Shown here: positions 1 to 6,920 of the stretch, piece after piece
Layout: each line of letters begins with the position of its first letter
Numbering within the stretch: the stretch's first letter is position 1
Source: CAZHWR01 sp964536085
GTDB taxonomy: Bacteria > Bacillota > Clostridia > Oscillospirales > Ruminococcaceae
NCBI GenBank assembly: GCA_964536085.1
Contig: CAZHWR010000030.1
Span: 1-22,043, forward strand
Direction of reading: 5' to 3'
DNA length: 22,043 nt
Program-made: the position numbers and the translations under genes
The notes under the pieces: generated by a model
Seen by the model: the letters and a program-made list of their open reading frames with translations, nothing else
The model's database searches: none
Told to the model about the DNA's origin: nothing

Positions 1-488
1 GCGAGGTTAGCTGCGATGGCGGCGGCGACTCCGCCCGAGCTTCCGCCGGAGACATGATCCAAATTGTGCGGGTTTTTTGCTCCGCCGAAGCAGGAGGTCT
101 CGCACGACGAACCCATTGCAAATTCGTCCATGTTGGTTTTGCCTATCAAAACCGAGCCGCCTTTTTGAAGCCTGTCCCAAACGGTGGCGTTGTAAATCGG
201 ATAGTAGCCCGAAAGAATTTTTGAACAGCAGGTAGTCTCGATGCCCTTGGTGGAGATATTGTCCTTAAGAGTCATCGGTATTCCCTCGAGCGCGCCTAAT
301 TTTTCGCCGCGCGCGAGCTTTTCGTCAACAGCCTTTGCCGCGGCTAAAGCGGTTTCATCGGTTACGTTGACGTAGGAGTTTATATCCCCGTCGTATTTTT
401 TTACAGCGTCGAGATACTGCTGTGTTATCTCTTCGCACGAGGTCTGCTTTGAGGATAAAAGCTTGTGAATTTTTTCAATCTTGCTCAT
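1..488 (-). CDS. gatA: Asp-tRNA(Asn)/Glu-tRNA(Gln) amidotransferase subunit A, partial
   Basis: This is the N-terminal part (162 codons) of the GatA amidase; the rest lies beyond base 1. GatA releases ammonia from glutamine or asparagine and passes it to GatB for transamidation of misacylated Asp-tRNA(Asn) or Glu-tRNA(Gln). The translation from the ATG at 488 begins MSKIEKIHKLLSSKQTS and contains the amidase-signature hallmarks: LKDN with the catalytic Lys, GKTNMDEFAMGSS, and the Gly/Ser-rich HVSGGSSGG segment that holds the cis-Ser and the nucleophile Ser of the Ser-cisSer-Lys triad. It lies 36 nt downstream of gatC on the same strand, so it is probably cotranscribed with aspS and gatC. GatB is expected next, outside the window. 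Confidence 0.96.
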   Translation of the reverse strand, partial: MSKIEKIHKLLSSKQTSCEEITQQYLDAVKKYDGDINSYVNVTDETALAAAKAVDEKLARGEKLGALEGIPMTLKDNISTKGIETTCCSKILSGYYPIYNATVWDRLQKGGSVLIGKTNMDEFAMGSSCETSCFGGAKNPHNLDHVSGGSSGGVAAAIAANL

Positions 489-524
489 GCTGTGACTGTT
501 CCTTTCCAGAGCTTTGAGCGCAAA

Positions 525-815
525 TTACGCCTGCTCTTTTTTCCTGATGTAGAAAAATCCGTCGACTCCGCCGTCAACATTTTTTAAGATGTCTTCCTGC
601 GGGTAGGATTCGCGCACTTCGTCCTCGTGGAAGCGGTTGGAAAGATTGTTGATGTTGTCGAATTCTTCGCCCGCGCTCGCCGCGTTGTTGATAGTGTCGG
701 CAAAATCTATGATTTTCGCCATTTCCTCGGTGAGGGCGTCGATTTCATCCTCCTGTACGTTGAGCTTTGAGAGCAAAGCGATGTTTTCAATTTCTTCGCG
801 TGTTATTTTGGCCAT
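525..815 (-). CDS. gatC: Asp-tRNA(Asn)/Glu-tRNA(Gln) amidotransferase subunit C
   Basis: This 96-residue protein has the size and layout of GatC, the small subunit that wraps around GatA and GatB and stabilises the amidotransferase. It opens MAKITREEIENIALLSKLNV, matching the family N-terminus in which a helix carries the IA.LA.L pattern. The middle part (LTEEMAKIIDFADTINNA) matches the second helix. The C-terminal half contains REDEV-like and FFYIRK segments expected to line GatA. The ATG at 815 has an AGGAG site just upstream. It sits between aspS (15-nt gap) and gatA (36-nt gap). The stop is TAA. Confidence 0.95.
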   Translation of the reverse strand: MAKITREEIENIALLSKLNVQEDEIDALTEEMAKIIDFADTINNAASAGEEFDNINNLSNRFHEDEVRESYPQEDILKNVDGGVDGFFYIRKKEQA

Positions 816-830
816 AAGGCAAAATCTCCT

Positions 831-2576
831 TTATCGGATTTTTATATGGATTTCTCTTAACTGCTGTTCGGTGACCTCGTTCGGAGCGCCCAAAAGCAGA
901 TCCTGTGCGTTTGAGTTCATCGGGAACGCTATGACCTCGCGGATGCTTTCGTCGCCTGTTAAAAGCATGATAAGGCGGTCGATTCCCGGAGCCATTCCCG
1001 CGTGCGGCGGAGCGCCGTATTGGAACGCGCTGTAAAGCGAGGAAAATTTGGTTTTGAGGTCGTCCTCCGAGTATCCCGCGATTTCAAAAGCCTTCAGCAT
1101 TGTGGGAAGCTCGTGATTTCTGACAGCGCCTGAAGAAAGCTCGACGCCGTTGCACACGATGTCGTACTGGTATGCCAAAATTTCAAGCGGGTCTTTTGAG
1201 TTAAGCGCTTCGAGCCCGCCCTGCGGCATTGAAAACGGATTGTGCGTAAATATGATTTTTCCCGTTTCATCGTCGATATCGAACATCGGGAAATCGACGA
1301 TAAAGCACAAACGGTAATCGTCCGACAGTATTTCGAGCCGCTTGCCAAGCTCCGAGCGTATCTGCCCTGCGAATATCGGAGCCTGTTCCTTTGAATCAGC
1401 GATGAAGTAGAGTACGTATCCGGGCTTTAATCCCGCGCGGATCTTAAGCTCCTTGCGCTGTTCGGGAGATAAGAATTTGTCTATCGGACCCTCGTAGGTC
1501 ATCTCTTCGGTGACCTTGATGTAGCCAAGACCTTTCATGCCGATTTCGGTCGCGAATTTCAGCATCTTTTCAAAGAATGATTTTGAACGCTTCGCGCAGT
1601 CGGGAACGGGAATGGCGCGGACGGTTTTTTTGCGGAACGGCGCAAAGTCGGTTTCAACGAACATATCCGAGATGTCGATAATTTCAAGCGGGTTGCGAAG
1701 ATCCGGCTTGTCGGTGCCGTATTTTAACATAGCGTCGGCGTAGGTTATGCGCTCGAACGGAGCGGGGGAAACCGGCTTATCCGAGAACTTTTTGAAAGTG
1801 TTGTAAAGCAGATTCTCTGCGACCTGTAAAACGTCCTCCTGCGTTGCGTACGCCATTTCAAAGTCGAGCTGGTAAAACTCGCCGGGGGAACGGTCGGCTC
1901 TTGAATCTTCGTCCCTGAAGCAGGGAGCGACCTGGAAGTATCTGTCAAAGCCCGAAACCATCAATAGCTGCTTGAAAATCTGCGGAGCCTGCGGCAGAGC
2001 GTAAAACTTGCCGTGATGCTTACGGCTCGGAATAAGATAGTCGCGCGCGCCTTCGGGGGAGGAGGCGGACAAAATGGGGGTCTGCATCTCTAAGAAGCCC
2101 ATTTCAGTCATCTGCTGTCTTAAATACGAAATAATATTCGAGCGCAGTACGATTTTATCCTTGACCTTAGGGTTTCTCAAATCGAGAAAGCGGTATTTTA
2201 AACGGACGTCCTCTTTGACCTCGGTGGAGGTTTGAACCTCAAACGGAAGATTGTTTTGCGCTCTGCCTAAAATTTTAAGCTCGCTGACCATGATTTCAAC
2301 CGTTCCTGTGGAGATTTTCGGGTTTACGGTTTCAGGGTCGCGCAAAACCACTTCGCCGAAGGCAGTAACGCTGGATTCGCGGGTGACGTCTTTTAAAAGG
2401 GCTTCGTCGTGAACGACGATCTGAACAACGCCGTAGTAATCCCTTAAATCTATGAACATAACGCCGCCGTGGTCGCGGATGTTTTCGACCCATCCCGCGA
2501 CTCTTACGGTCTTTCCTATATCGTTTTCGCCGACTCCGGCGCAGGTTTTGGTTCGGTATTCGTTTTCAAAAAACAT
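831..2576 (-). CDS. aspS: Aspartate--tRNA ligase, probably non-discriminating
   Basis: Class IIb aspartyl-tRNA synthetase of 581 residues, the usual bacterial size. An N-terminal OB-fold anticodon-binding domain (GWVENIRDHGGVMFIDLRD, about residues 28-46) is followed by the flipping loop, motif 2 (FRDEDSRADR), the bacterial GAD insertion domain and motif 3 (GMAPGIDRLIMLL). I chose the ATG at 2576, giving MFFENEYR, because AAAGGAA lies at the right distance; a longer reading from 2615 would add 13 residues without an SD. The His in RDHGG is the residue I recall from non-discriminating AspRS (discriminating E. coli type has Leu), which would charge both tRNA(Asp) and tRNA(Asn). The linked gatCA genes support this: Asp-tRNA(Asn) would be amidated by GatCAB. 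The leader of about 60 nt is too short for a T-box. Confidence 0.96.
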   Translation of the reverse strand: MFFENEYRTKTCAGVGENDIGKTVRVAGWVENIRDHGGVMFIDLRDYYGVVQIVVHDEALLKDVTRESSVTAFGEVVLRDPETVNPKISTGTVEIMVSELKILGRAQNNLPFEVQTSTEVKEDVRLKYRFLDLRNPKVKDKIVLRSNIISYLRQQMTEMGFLEMQTPILSASSPEGARDYLIPSRKHHGKFYALPQAPQIFKQLLMVSGFDRYFQVAPCFRDEDSRADRSPGEFYQLDFEMAYATQEDVLQVAENLLYNTFKKFSDKPVSPAPFERITYADAMLKYGTDKPDLRNPLEIIDISDMFVETDFAPFRKKTVRAIPVPDCAKRSKSFFEKMLKFATEIGMKGLGYIKVTEEMTYEGPIDKFLSPEQRKELKIRAGLKPGYVLYFIADSKEQAPIFAGQIRSELGKRLEILSDDYRLCFIVDFPMFDIDDETGKIIFTHNPFSMPQGGLEALNSKDPLEILAYQYDIVCNGVELSSGAVRNHELPTMLKAFEIAGYSEDDLKTKFSSLYSAFQYGAPPHAGMAPGIDRLIMLLTGDESIREVIAFPMNSNAQDLLLGAPNEVTEQQLREIHIKIR

Positions 2577-2644
2577 AATGCAGTTCCTTTCGTGCTGTAT
2601 TGCCCCGCTGTGCATACATTAATAAATGCGGATATTTACACTAA

Positions 2645-2673
2645 ATAATACCACATTTGCGCGCATTTGTCTA
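2645..2673 (-). promoter_or_regulatory. Sigma-A promoter of aspS-gatC-gatA
   Basis: On the minus strand a TAGACA -35 box (2668-2673) and a TATTAT -10 box (2645-2650) are separated by 17 nt. The expected start is about 60 nt upstream of the aspS ATG. It is divergent from the promoter of the uracil permease operon. Confidence 0.7.
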
Positions 2674-2775
2674 TGAAAAAGCGCTATTAATTTTTTGGCT
2701 TGCGGTATGTTTTTTCGCTGTGTTGCGGACAAATCGGGGAAAACGTCAAAATATACATAATAATGACGGTTGTTG

Positions 2776-2804
2776 TTTACAAATCATGTATATTGTGATA
2801 CAAT
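2776..2804 (+). promoter_or_regulatory. Sigma-A promoter of the uracil permease operon
   Basis: TTTACA (2776-2781), a 17-nt spacer and TACAAT (2799-2804). Transcription would begin near 2811. The short leader contains a weak dyad: GGTAA at about 2823-2827 can pair with TTACGCC near 2837-2843 around a central ACAGCTGT palindrome. It does not look like a PyrR-binding attenuator. Confidence 0.75.
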
Positions 2805-2872
2805 ATTTACCGAATGGCGCGCGGTAAACAGCTGTGTTACGCCGCCAGATTATTCTAGGGGAGGTATATTTT

Positions 2873-4201
2873 ATGGGTGATACCAATTATAACGACAGTA
2901 AGCTGAGCGGAAAGAATATGGCGCTCGCCGTGCAGCACCTGTTTGCGATGTTCGGAGCGACGGTGCTCGTTCCTCTGCTCACCGGACTCAACGTTTCGCT
3001 GGGGCTCGTGTGCGCGGGTGTGGGAACGCTTATATTCCATGTGCTGACTAAATTCAAGGTTCCGGTATTTTTGGGTTCCAGCTTTGCGTTTATTCCTGCA
3101 ATAGCGGCAGTTGTTGCAACGCAGGGGCAGCCTGCGGCTCAGGGCGGAATAATTGTCGCAGGTCTTGTGTATGTAGTACTCTCAGCGGTTATCTATTTCG
3201 TCGGAGTCCAAAGAATTCGCAGGCTGTTCCCGACGGTTGTCACAGGTCCTGTTATTATAGTTATCGGCTTGGGACTTTCGTATTCAGCCGTTAACAACAC
3301 GGGTCTGTTAAACGCGGGTCAGCCGCTTTCCGAAGGCGGAGTGGACTGGATTATCGCGCTTGTAACGCTTGTGGTAGTGATAGTCTGCACGATTTGGGCA
3401 AAGGGCTTTTTCAAGCTCGTCCCGATTCTTATCGGAATGGCATCGGGCTATCTTCTGTGCGTTATACTGCATTTTTGCGGTGTGTATCACATGGACTTCA
3501 GCCCCGTTACCGACGCGGCGTGGGTGAACATACCGTATGTCACTGAAAATTTCTTTACCGTTCCTAAATTTGACGCGACTGCAATCATAGCGATCGCGCC
3601 GATAGCGATAGTTTCGTTTATGGAGCATATGGGCGATATTTCCACCAACGGCACGGTCGTTGGCAAGGACTTTATGAAAGACCCCGGGCTTCACAGGACG
3701 GTTTTGGGCGACGGTATTGCAACGTTGGTCGCGGGCTTGTTAGGAGGTCCTGCAAATACTACATATTCCGAAAACACTGGAGTTTTGGCAACGACCAAAA
3801 ACTACAATCCTTTTATTCTGCGCATTACCGCTGTGTTTGCAATCGTGCTCGGCTTTTTCGGGAAATTCGGCGGCGTTTTGCAGACGATTCCCGCGCCCGT
3901 TCTCGGCGGAGTGAGCCTGGTGCTTTACGGCATGATAGCGTCGGTAGGAATCCGTTCGCTTGCGGAGGCGAAGCTCGATTTTACAGATTCCAAAAACCTG
4001 CTGATTGTGGCGGTAATACTCTGCCTCGGAATCGGAATTTCGATTGCTTCTTATGCCGACGGCTCCACGGCGGGAATACAGATAACGATAGCCGGAAATT
4101 CTTACGGCATTTCAGGCTTGTTTGTTTCCGTTTTGGTTGGTATAATTTTGAATCTTATCCTGCCCGATTCGGACAAGGCGGATAAAAAAGCTGAAGAATA
4201 A
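2873..4201 (+). CDS. uraA: Uracil permease / nucleobase:cation symporter-2 (NCS2) family
   Basis: A 442-residue polytopic membrane protein of the NCS2 family (14 helices expected) that imports uracil or a related nucleobase with protons. It opens with the family stretch QHLFAMFGATVLVPLLTGLN and keeps both substrate-coordinating glutamates known from E. coli UraA: one in SFMEHMGDIS (helix 8) and one in NTTYSENTGV (helix 10). GVQRIRRLFPTVVTGPV and IPAPVLGGV are also typical. The ATG at 2873 is chosen because GGGGAGG (2858-2864) lies 8 nt upstream; a GTG at 2834 in the same frame would add 13 unlikely residues. Its stop overlaps the next ATG by one base (TAATG), so translation is probably coupled. 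Uracil specificity is inferred from sequence likeness; xanthine/uric acid NCS2 members look less similar. Confidence 0.92.
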   Translation: MGDTNYNDSKLSGKNMALAVQHLFAMFGATVLVPLLTGLNVSLGLVCAGVGTLIFHVLTKFKVPVFLGSSFAFIPAIAAVVATQGQPAAQGGIIVAGLVYVVLSAVIYFVGVQRIRRLFPTVVTGPVIIVIGLGLSYSAVNNTGLLNAGQPLSEGGVDWIIALVTLVVVIVCTIWAKGFFKLVPILIGMASGYLLCVILHFCGVYHMDFSPVTDAAWVNIPYVTENFFTVPKFDATAIIAIAPIAIVSFMEHMGDISTNGTVVGKDFMKDPGLHRTVLGDGIATLVAGLLGGPANTTYSENTGVLATTKNYNPFILRITAVFAIVLGFFGKFGGVLQTIPAPVLGGVSLVLYGMIASVGIRSLAEAKLDFTDSKNLLIVAVILCLGIGISIASYADGSTAGIQITIAGNSYGISGLFVSVLVGIILNLILPDSDKADKKAEE

Positions 4202-4746
4202 TGCTTGAATTTATCACTTCGGCGGATTTTTATATTCTGGATTTTATACATAATCATTTGCAGTGCGGCTTTTTAAATTCAGTGATGCCGTTTGTGACCT
4301 CGCTTGGCGATATAGGGCTTGTTTGGATCGTTTTAACACTGATTCTGATGATTTTTAAAAAGTATCGTAAAACGGCGGTAAAGATGGCGGTCGCGCTTAT
4401 ACTGACTGTAATAATTTGCAATCTTCTGATAAAACCGCTTGTTATGCGAACAAGGCCATACGACGTCAACACGGCCGTGCAGCTTTTGATATCTGCGCCG
4501 ATGGATTTTTCGTTCCCGTCTTCTCACACCGCCGCTTCGTTTGCGGCGGCATGGGCGCTTTTTACGGACAGAAAAAAGCTTGGGACAGCGGCGCTGATAC
4601 TTGCTTTTCTGATAGCGTTTTCAAGGTTGTATCTTTACGTTCACTATCCGTCGGACGTATTGGCGGGGGCTGTTATAGGAATTGCGCTGGCTGTTTTGGC
4701 GGGGATCATAACAGAGTTTTTATATAAAAGAAAGCGGGTAAAATGA
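4201..4746 (+). CDS. PAP2-family membrane phosphatase
   Basis: A 181-residue integral membrane protein with the complete phosphatidic-acid-phosphatase type 2 signature: K78-x6-RP (KPLVMRTRP), PSSH at 106-109 (family PSGH, here with Ser in place of Gly) and S141-R-x5-H148-x3-D152. The two His residues are the expected nucleophile and acid/base. Such short PAP2 proteins hydrolyse lipid (pyro)phosphates such as undecaprenyl pyrophosphate (BcrC type) or phosphatidylglycerol phosphate on the outer face of the membrane; the substrate cannot be told from sequence. Several hydrophobic helices surround the motifs. It overlaps uraA by 1 nt and the next gene by 4 nt (ATGA), indicating one operon, although there is no obvious metabolic link to uracil uptake. 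Confidence 0.9.
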   Translation: MLEFITSADFYILDFIHNHLQCGFLNSVMPFVTSLGDIGLVWIVLTLILMIFKKYRKTAVKMAVALILTVIICNLLIKPLVMRTRPYDVNTAVQLLISAPMDFSFPSSHTAASFAAAWALFTDRKKLGTAALILAFLIAFSRLYLYVHYPSDVLAGAVIGIALAVLAGIITEFLYKRKRVK

Positions 4747-5174
4747 ATATAACGGTAAAATTCGGATTCAGCGAAGATTGTAAGCGTATAAGAGAAGAGG
4801 TTTTTATCAAAGAGCAGGGCTTTAAAGCGGAATTTGATAAAACCGACGATTTGGCGGAGCATGTTGTTTTATACGACGGCAATATCCCGGCAGCAACAGG
4901 TCGGGTGTTTGTAACGAACGCCGATGAAGACGAGTATACTATAGGCAGAGTGGCAGTCATAAAAGCATATCGGGGTAAGCATATCGGCAGTATATTAATG
5001 AAAGAGCTTGAGCAAAAGGCATTCTCGTTGGGGGCAAAAAGCATATTGGTATCTTCTCAGCTTCAGGCAATGGGATTTTACCGTTCGCTTGGGTATACTC
5101 CGTTCGGCGAAGAGTATTTTGACGAGCACTGTCCTCACCGTATGATGAAAAAATTGCCGGATTCAAGCCGGTAA
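4743..5174 (+). CDS. GNAT-family N-acetyltransferase
   Basis: A 143-residue cytoplasmic protein with the GNAT fold. The acetyl-CoA pyrophosphate-binding motif A is visible as RVAVIKAYRGKHIGSILM, with the R/Q-x-x-G-x-G/A loop as RGKHIG at about residues 78-83. Motif B follows as MGFYRSLGYTPFGEEYFDEHCPHRMM, the ending seen in the ElaA/YjcF-type subgroup. The N-terminal FIKEQGFKAEFDKTDDLAEHVV stretch (EVFI.EQG....E.D..D) is also characteristic of that subgroup. The acceptor substrate is unknown. The start codon overlaps the PAP2 stop (ATGA). The gene ends just before the hairpin cluster at 5211-5413. Confidence 0.88.
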   Translation: MNITVKFGFSEDCKRIREEVFIKEQGFKAEFDKTDDLAEHVVLYDGNIPAATGRVFVTNADEDEYTIGRVAVIKAYRGKHIGSILMKELEQKAFSLGAKSILVSSQLQAMGFYRSLGYTPFGEEYFDEHCPHRMMKKLPDSSR

Positions 5175-5210
5175 TTCCGCACTGAATGCTTATAACCTAC
5201 TTGTCGATGT

Positions 5211-5232
5211 CCCCGCCTTTTAATAGGCGGGG
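5211..5232. repeat. Inverted repeat 1 of the hairpin cluster
   Basis: An 8-bp perfect GC-rich stem (CCCCGCCT paired with AGGCGGGG) around a 6-nt loop, 36 bases after the GNAT stop codon. It has no T-run after it, so it is a weak terminator candidate by itself. Confidence 0.6.
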
Positions 5233-5241
5233 AGATTTCAG

Positions 5242-5276
5242 AAATTCAGCGGGAGTGATGATCTCCCGCTGAATTT
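5242..5276 (+). terminator. Inverted repeat 2, possible terminator of the uraA operon
   Basis: A 14-bp perfect stem (AAATTCAGCGGGAG, 5242-5255, pairs with 5263-5276) and a 7-nt loop. The descending arm ends in TTTT, so it could act as an intrinsic terminator, although the T residues partly belong to the stem. Confidence 0.45.
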
Positions 5277-5315
5277 TCGAGGAGCTAACGTTTGAAGCTA
5301 TTACTGCAATCGTTC

Positions 5316-5353
5316 GCAAGCGCTATATCAAGCGAGCTTGATATAGCGCTTGC
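5316..5353. repeat. Inverted repeat 3, perfect 17-bp palindrome
   Basis: GCAAGCGCTATATCAAG (5316-5332) is followed by the 4-nt loop CGAG and its exact reverse complement (5337-5353). No T-run follows, so this is not a standard terminator. The perfect complementarity suggests a maintained structure or a mobile or REP-like palindrome. Confidence 0.65.
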
Positions 5354-5354
5354 C

Positions 5355-5413
5355 CCGATTTAAATGACCCGCACGCAGACAAATCGCTGTGCGGGTCTTG
5401 CTACTAAAATCGG
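5355..5413. repeat. Inverted repeat 4, nested two-stem structure
   Basis: The inner stem GACCCGCAC (5366-5374) pairs with GTGCGGGTC (5389-5397) around a 14-nt loop. An outer stem, CCGATTTA (5355-5362) with TAAAATCGG (5405-5413), pairs with one bulged A. The bulged, two-level arrangement looks like a folded RNA, but no known RNA family is recognised. Confidence 0.5.
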
Positions 5414-5462
5414 ACGTGTAATTCTATTTTTTTGCTGGAAAATAAAAAAATATATTTTTTGC

Positions 5463-5491
5463 TTGACATTCTCTGCGAAGCGTAGTAATAT
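5463..5491 (+). promoter_or_regulatory. Distal sigma-A promoter (copy A) of the sortase cassette
   Basis: Consensus TTGACA (5463-5468), a 17-nt spacer and TAATAT (5486-5491). It is preceded by a T-run plus GC and followed by TAGTAAC. The flanks are shared with copy B 115 bp downstream. The would-be transcript passes through the CTAAGCTTAG palindrome (about 5503-5512). Confidence 0.75.
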
Positions 5492-5577
5492 ATTAGTAAC
5501 AACTAAGCTTAGCGGTAGCAGAAGGTGCATTTGCGTTTTTTGTCTAAAAGAGTTAATATTAATTATATAATTTTTGC

Positions 5578-5606
5578 TTGACATTCTGATTCAAATGCAG
5601 TATTAT
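5578..5606 (+). promoter_or_regulatory. Proximal sigma-A promoter (copy B) of the sortase cassette
   Basis: Consensus TTGACA (5578-5583), a 17-nt spacer and TATTAT (5601-5606), with the same TTTTTGC lead-in, the same TTCT after the -35 box and the same AAGTAAC tail as copy A. The predicted start is about 55 nt upstream of the ATG at 5668. Confidence 0.78.
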
Positions 5607-5667
5607 TTTAAGTAACATATTGAAGTATGGAATATTGTTTCTTTATTATTGGAGGAAAGAGATAAAA

Positions 5668-6243
5668 ATGAAAAGGATATTATGCGGTGTGGTTGCGGCT
5701 GTAGCCGCGGTTATGATGACTGTTCCCGCTTTTGCGGCAACCGGTATAAACTCACAGGAGGCCAAACTGCTCAATAAATTGCAGACAAAGGTCACTACTC
5801 AATCCGGCGCGGTGCTTTCACTGCCTGACGATTATATTTCCCAGGCAAGGACTTATTTGTCCAGCAAAACAGATTTAACAAAAGCCGAGGTTGACGAAAT
5901 GCTCGGGTACATCGACTCAACGATTGATGCTATTGAAGCTTCGGATGCAAGCAGCATCAGAGAGCTGATGGATTCCGCTGCGGGAGATAAGGTCGTTTCA
6001 TACGCCAAAAAGGTTGCGGCGGTTGTCGGTCTTACGCTTAAATACAACAGCGTTTCTAATGTTGTTACCGTATACGACGCTGACGGTAATGTCATCTTCT
6101 CAACAGACAAAACTATCAAAACAACGGGCGCAAGCTCTGATTACGCTGCTAACGCCGTTGCGGCGGCTGTTTGCGTGATAGCGTTGGGCGTCGGTATTGC
6201 AGCGGTAGTTGCGGTCCGCAAGAGAATGAATGAAAATGCATAA
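5668..6243 (+). CDS. Small exported protein with sorting-signal-like C-terminus, probable sortase substrate
   Basis: A 191-residue protein that I do not recognise as a named family. MKRILCGVVAAVAAVMM is the start of a classical signal peptide ending at VPAFA (cleavage near residue 23). A mostly helical, Ala/Ser/Asp-rich region follows. The C-terminus has sorting-signal layout: IKTTG (150-154), a short polar spacer, a hydrophobic stretch (about 160-183) and the basic tail RKRMNENA. No LPXTG is present, so IKTTG is a guess for the cleavage site. The ATG at 5668 is chosen because GGAGG lies just upstream; an in-frame TTG at 5620 would put extra residues before the signal peptide. The sortase gene starts inside its last codons (14-nt overlap), which supports a dedicated substrate-enzyme pair. 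It could also simply be a C-terminally membrane-anchored surface protein. Confidence 0.75.
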   Translation: MKRILCGVVAAVAAVMMTVPAFAATGINSQEAKLLNKLQTKVTTQSGAVLSLPDDYISQARTYLSSKTDLTKAEVDEMLGYIDSTIDAIEASDASSIRELMDSAAGDKVVSYAKKVAAVVGLTLKYNSVSNVVTVYDADGNVIFSTDKTIKTTGASSDYAANAVAAAVCVIALGVGIAAVVAVRKRMNENA

Positions 6244-6895
6244 TAAAACGAATAGAAGTAAGAAAAGGGTAACGGCATATATTTTATTGCCGTTACTCAT
6301 TGCTTTATGTATATATTTTTTTGTCGGCGGAATAGTTTATCTTGCTTGCGGCGAAACACTGGGGCTTGTCGGTATGCTGTTCGGCTCTGAAAGCTATGTC
6401 GATTTGGTCAGCGATTATAAAGCGGGAACAAGAGAAGAGGGAACGCTGACAGTCGACCAGATATCCTACCCGAACAGCGGGCAGATGTATGCCAAGATCA
6501 AGCTTCCGGGGGCTGACGGCGCCGAAGACCTTTATTACGGCGATTCGGACAGCGTGCTCAAAAAAGGCGTGGGACAGTATTCGGGAACGCTGATCCCGGG
6601 GTATCAAAGCCCGATTTTAATCGCGGGGCACAACAACGGTTACTTTAACAAGCTTAAAAACGTAAAAAAGGGCGGGATTATTACTATAACCACGACCTAC
6701 GGTGTTTACAGCTATAAAATAACCAAAACCGCCGTAAAAGACGCGTCTGATGAAAGCGCTTACGACCTGCTGCAGGAAAAGGAACAGCTCATTTTGTACA
6801 CCTGCTATCCGTTTGATACTTTGGGGCTCACAAGCAAAAGGTTTTATGTTTACGCCGATTATGTTTCGGGTCCGAGAATAATTGACAGCGAATAG
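6230..6895 (+). CDS. Class D-like sortase (cysteine transpeptidase)
   Basis: A 221-residue membrane-anchored sortase. A basic N-terminus (NKTNRSKKR) and one TM helix (about 15-40) put the catalytic domain outside the cell. The catalytic triad is complete: His134 in LIAGHNNG, Cys192 in LILYTCYPF (family TLxTC) and Arg204 in SKRFYVYA. The segment LKNVKKGGIITITTTYGVYSY matches class D (SrtD-type) enzymes. Sortases cut a C-terminal sorting signal on an exported protein and attach the protein to peptidoglycan or another amine. ATG codons at 6230 and 6236 are both possible; either overlaps the upstream gene. The stop is TAG, with another in-frame stop only 7 codons later. The upstream neighbour is the likely substrate. 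Confidence 0.92.
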   Translation: MKMHNKTNRSKKRVTAYILLPLLIALCIYFFVGGIVYLACGETLGLVGMLFGSESYVDLVSDYKAGTREEGTLTVDQISYPNSGQMYAKIKLPGADGAEDLYYGDSDSVLKKGVGQYSGTLIPGYQSPILIAGHNNGYFNKLKNVKKGGIITITTTYGVYSYKITKTAVKDASDESAYDLLQEKEQLILYTCYPFDTLGLTSKRFYVYADYVSGPRIIDSE

Positions 6896-6908
6896 TGTGC
6901 GGAAATTT

Positions 6909-6914
6909 GAGGGG
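6909..6914 (+). promoter_or_regulatory. Ribosome binding site that fixes the TTG start at 6921
   Basis: GAGGGG lies 6 nt before TTG 6921. This favours the TTG at 6921 over the longer in-frame reading from TTG 6882, which would begin inside the sortase gene with no good SD. Confidence 0.6.
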
Positions 6915-6920
6915 ATAAGT

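Noticed and set aside
637..1035. A plus-strand ORF of 132 codons over gatC and aspS
   Set aside because: It is antisense to well-recognised genes, lacks an SD and has no family resemblance.
2577..2640. A T-box leader upstream of aspS
   Set aside because: The leader from the predicted start to the ATG is only about 60 nt and lacks the T-box sequence and a terminator hairpin.
5211..5413. The hairpin cluster as a CRISPR array
   Set aside because: The four palindromes have different sequences and lengths and are not a repeat-spacer series.
5364..5584. Overlapping short ORFs on both strands in the 5175-5619 gap
   Set aside because: They cover the fourth hairpin and both promoters, have no SD, and encode AT-driven sequence without family likeness.
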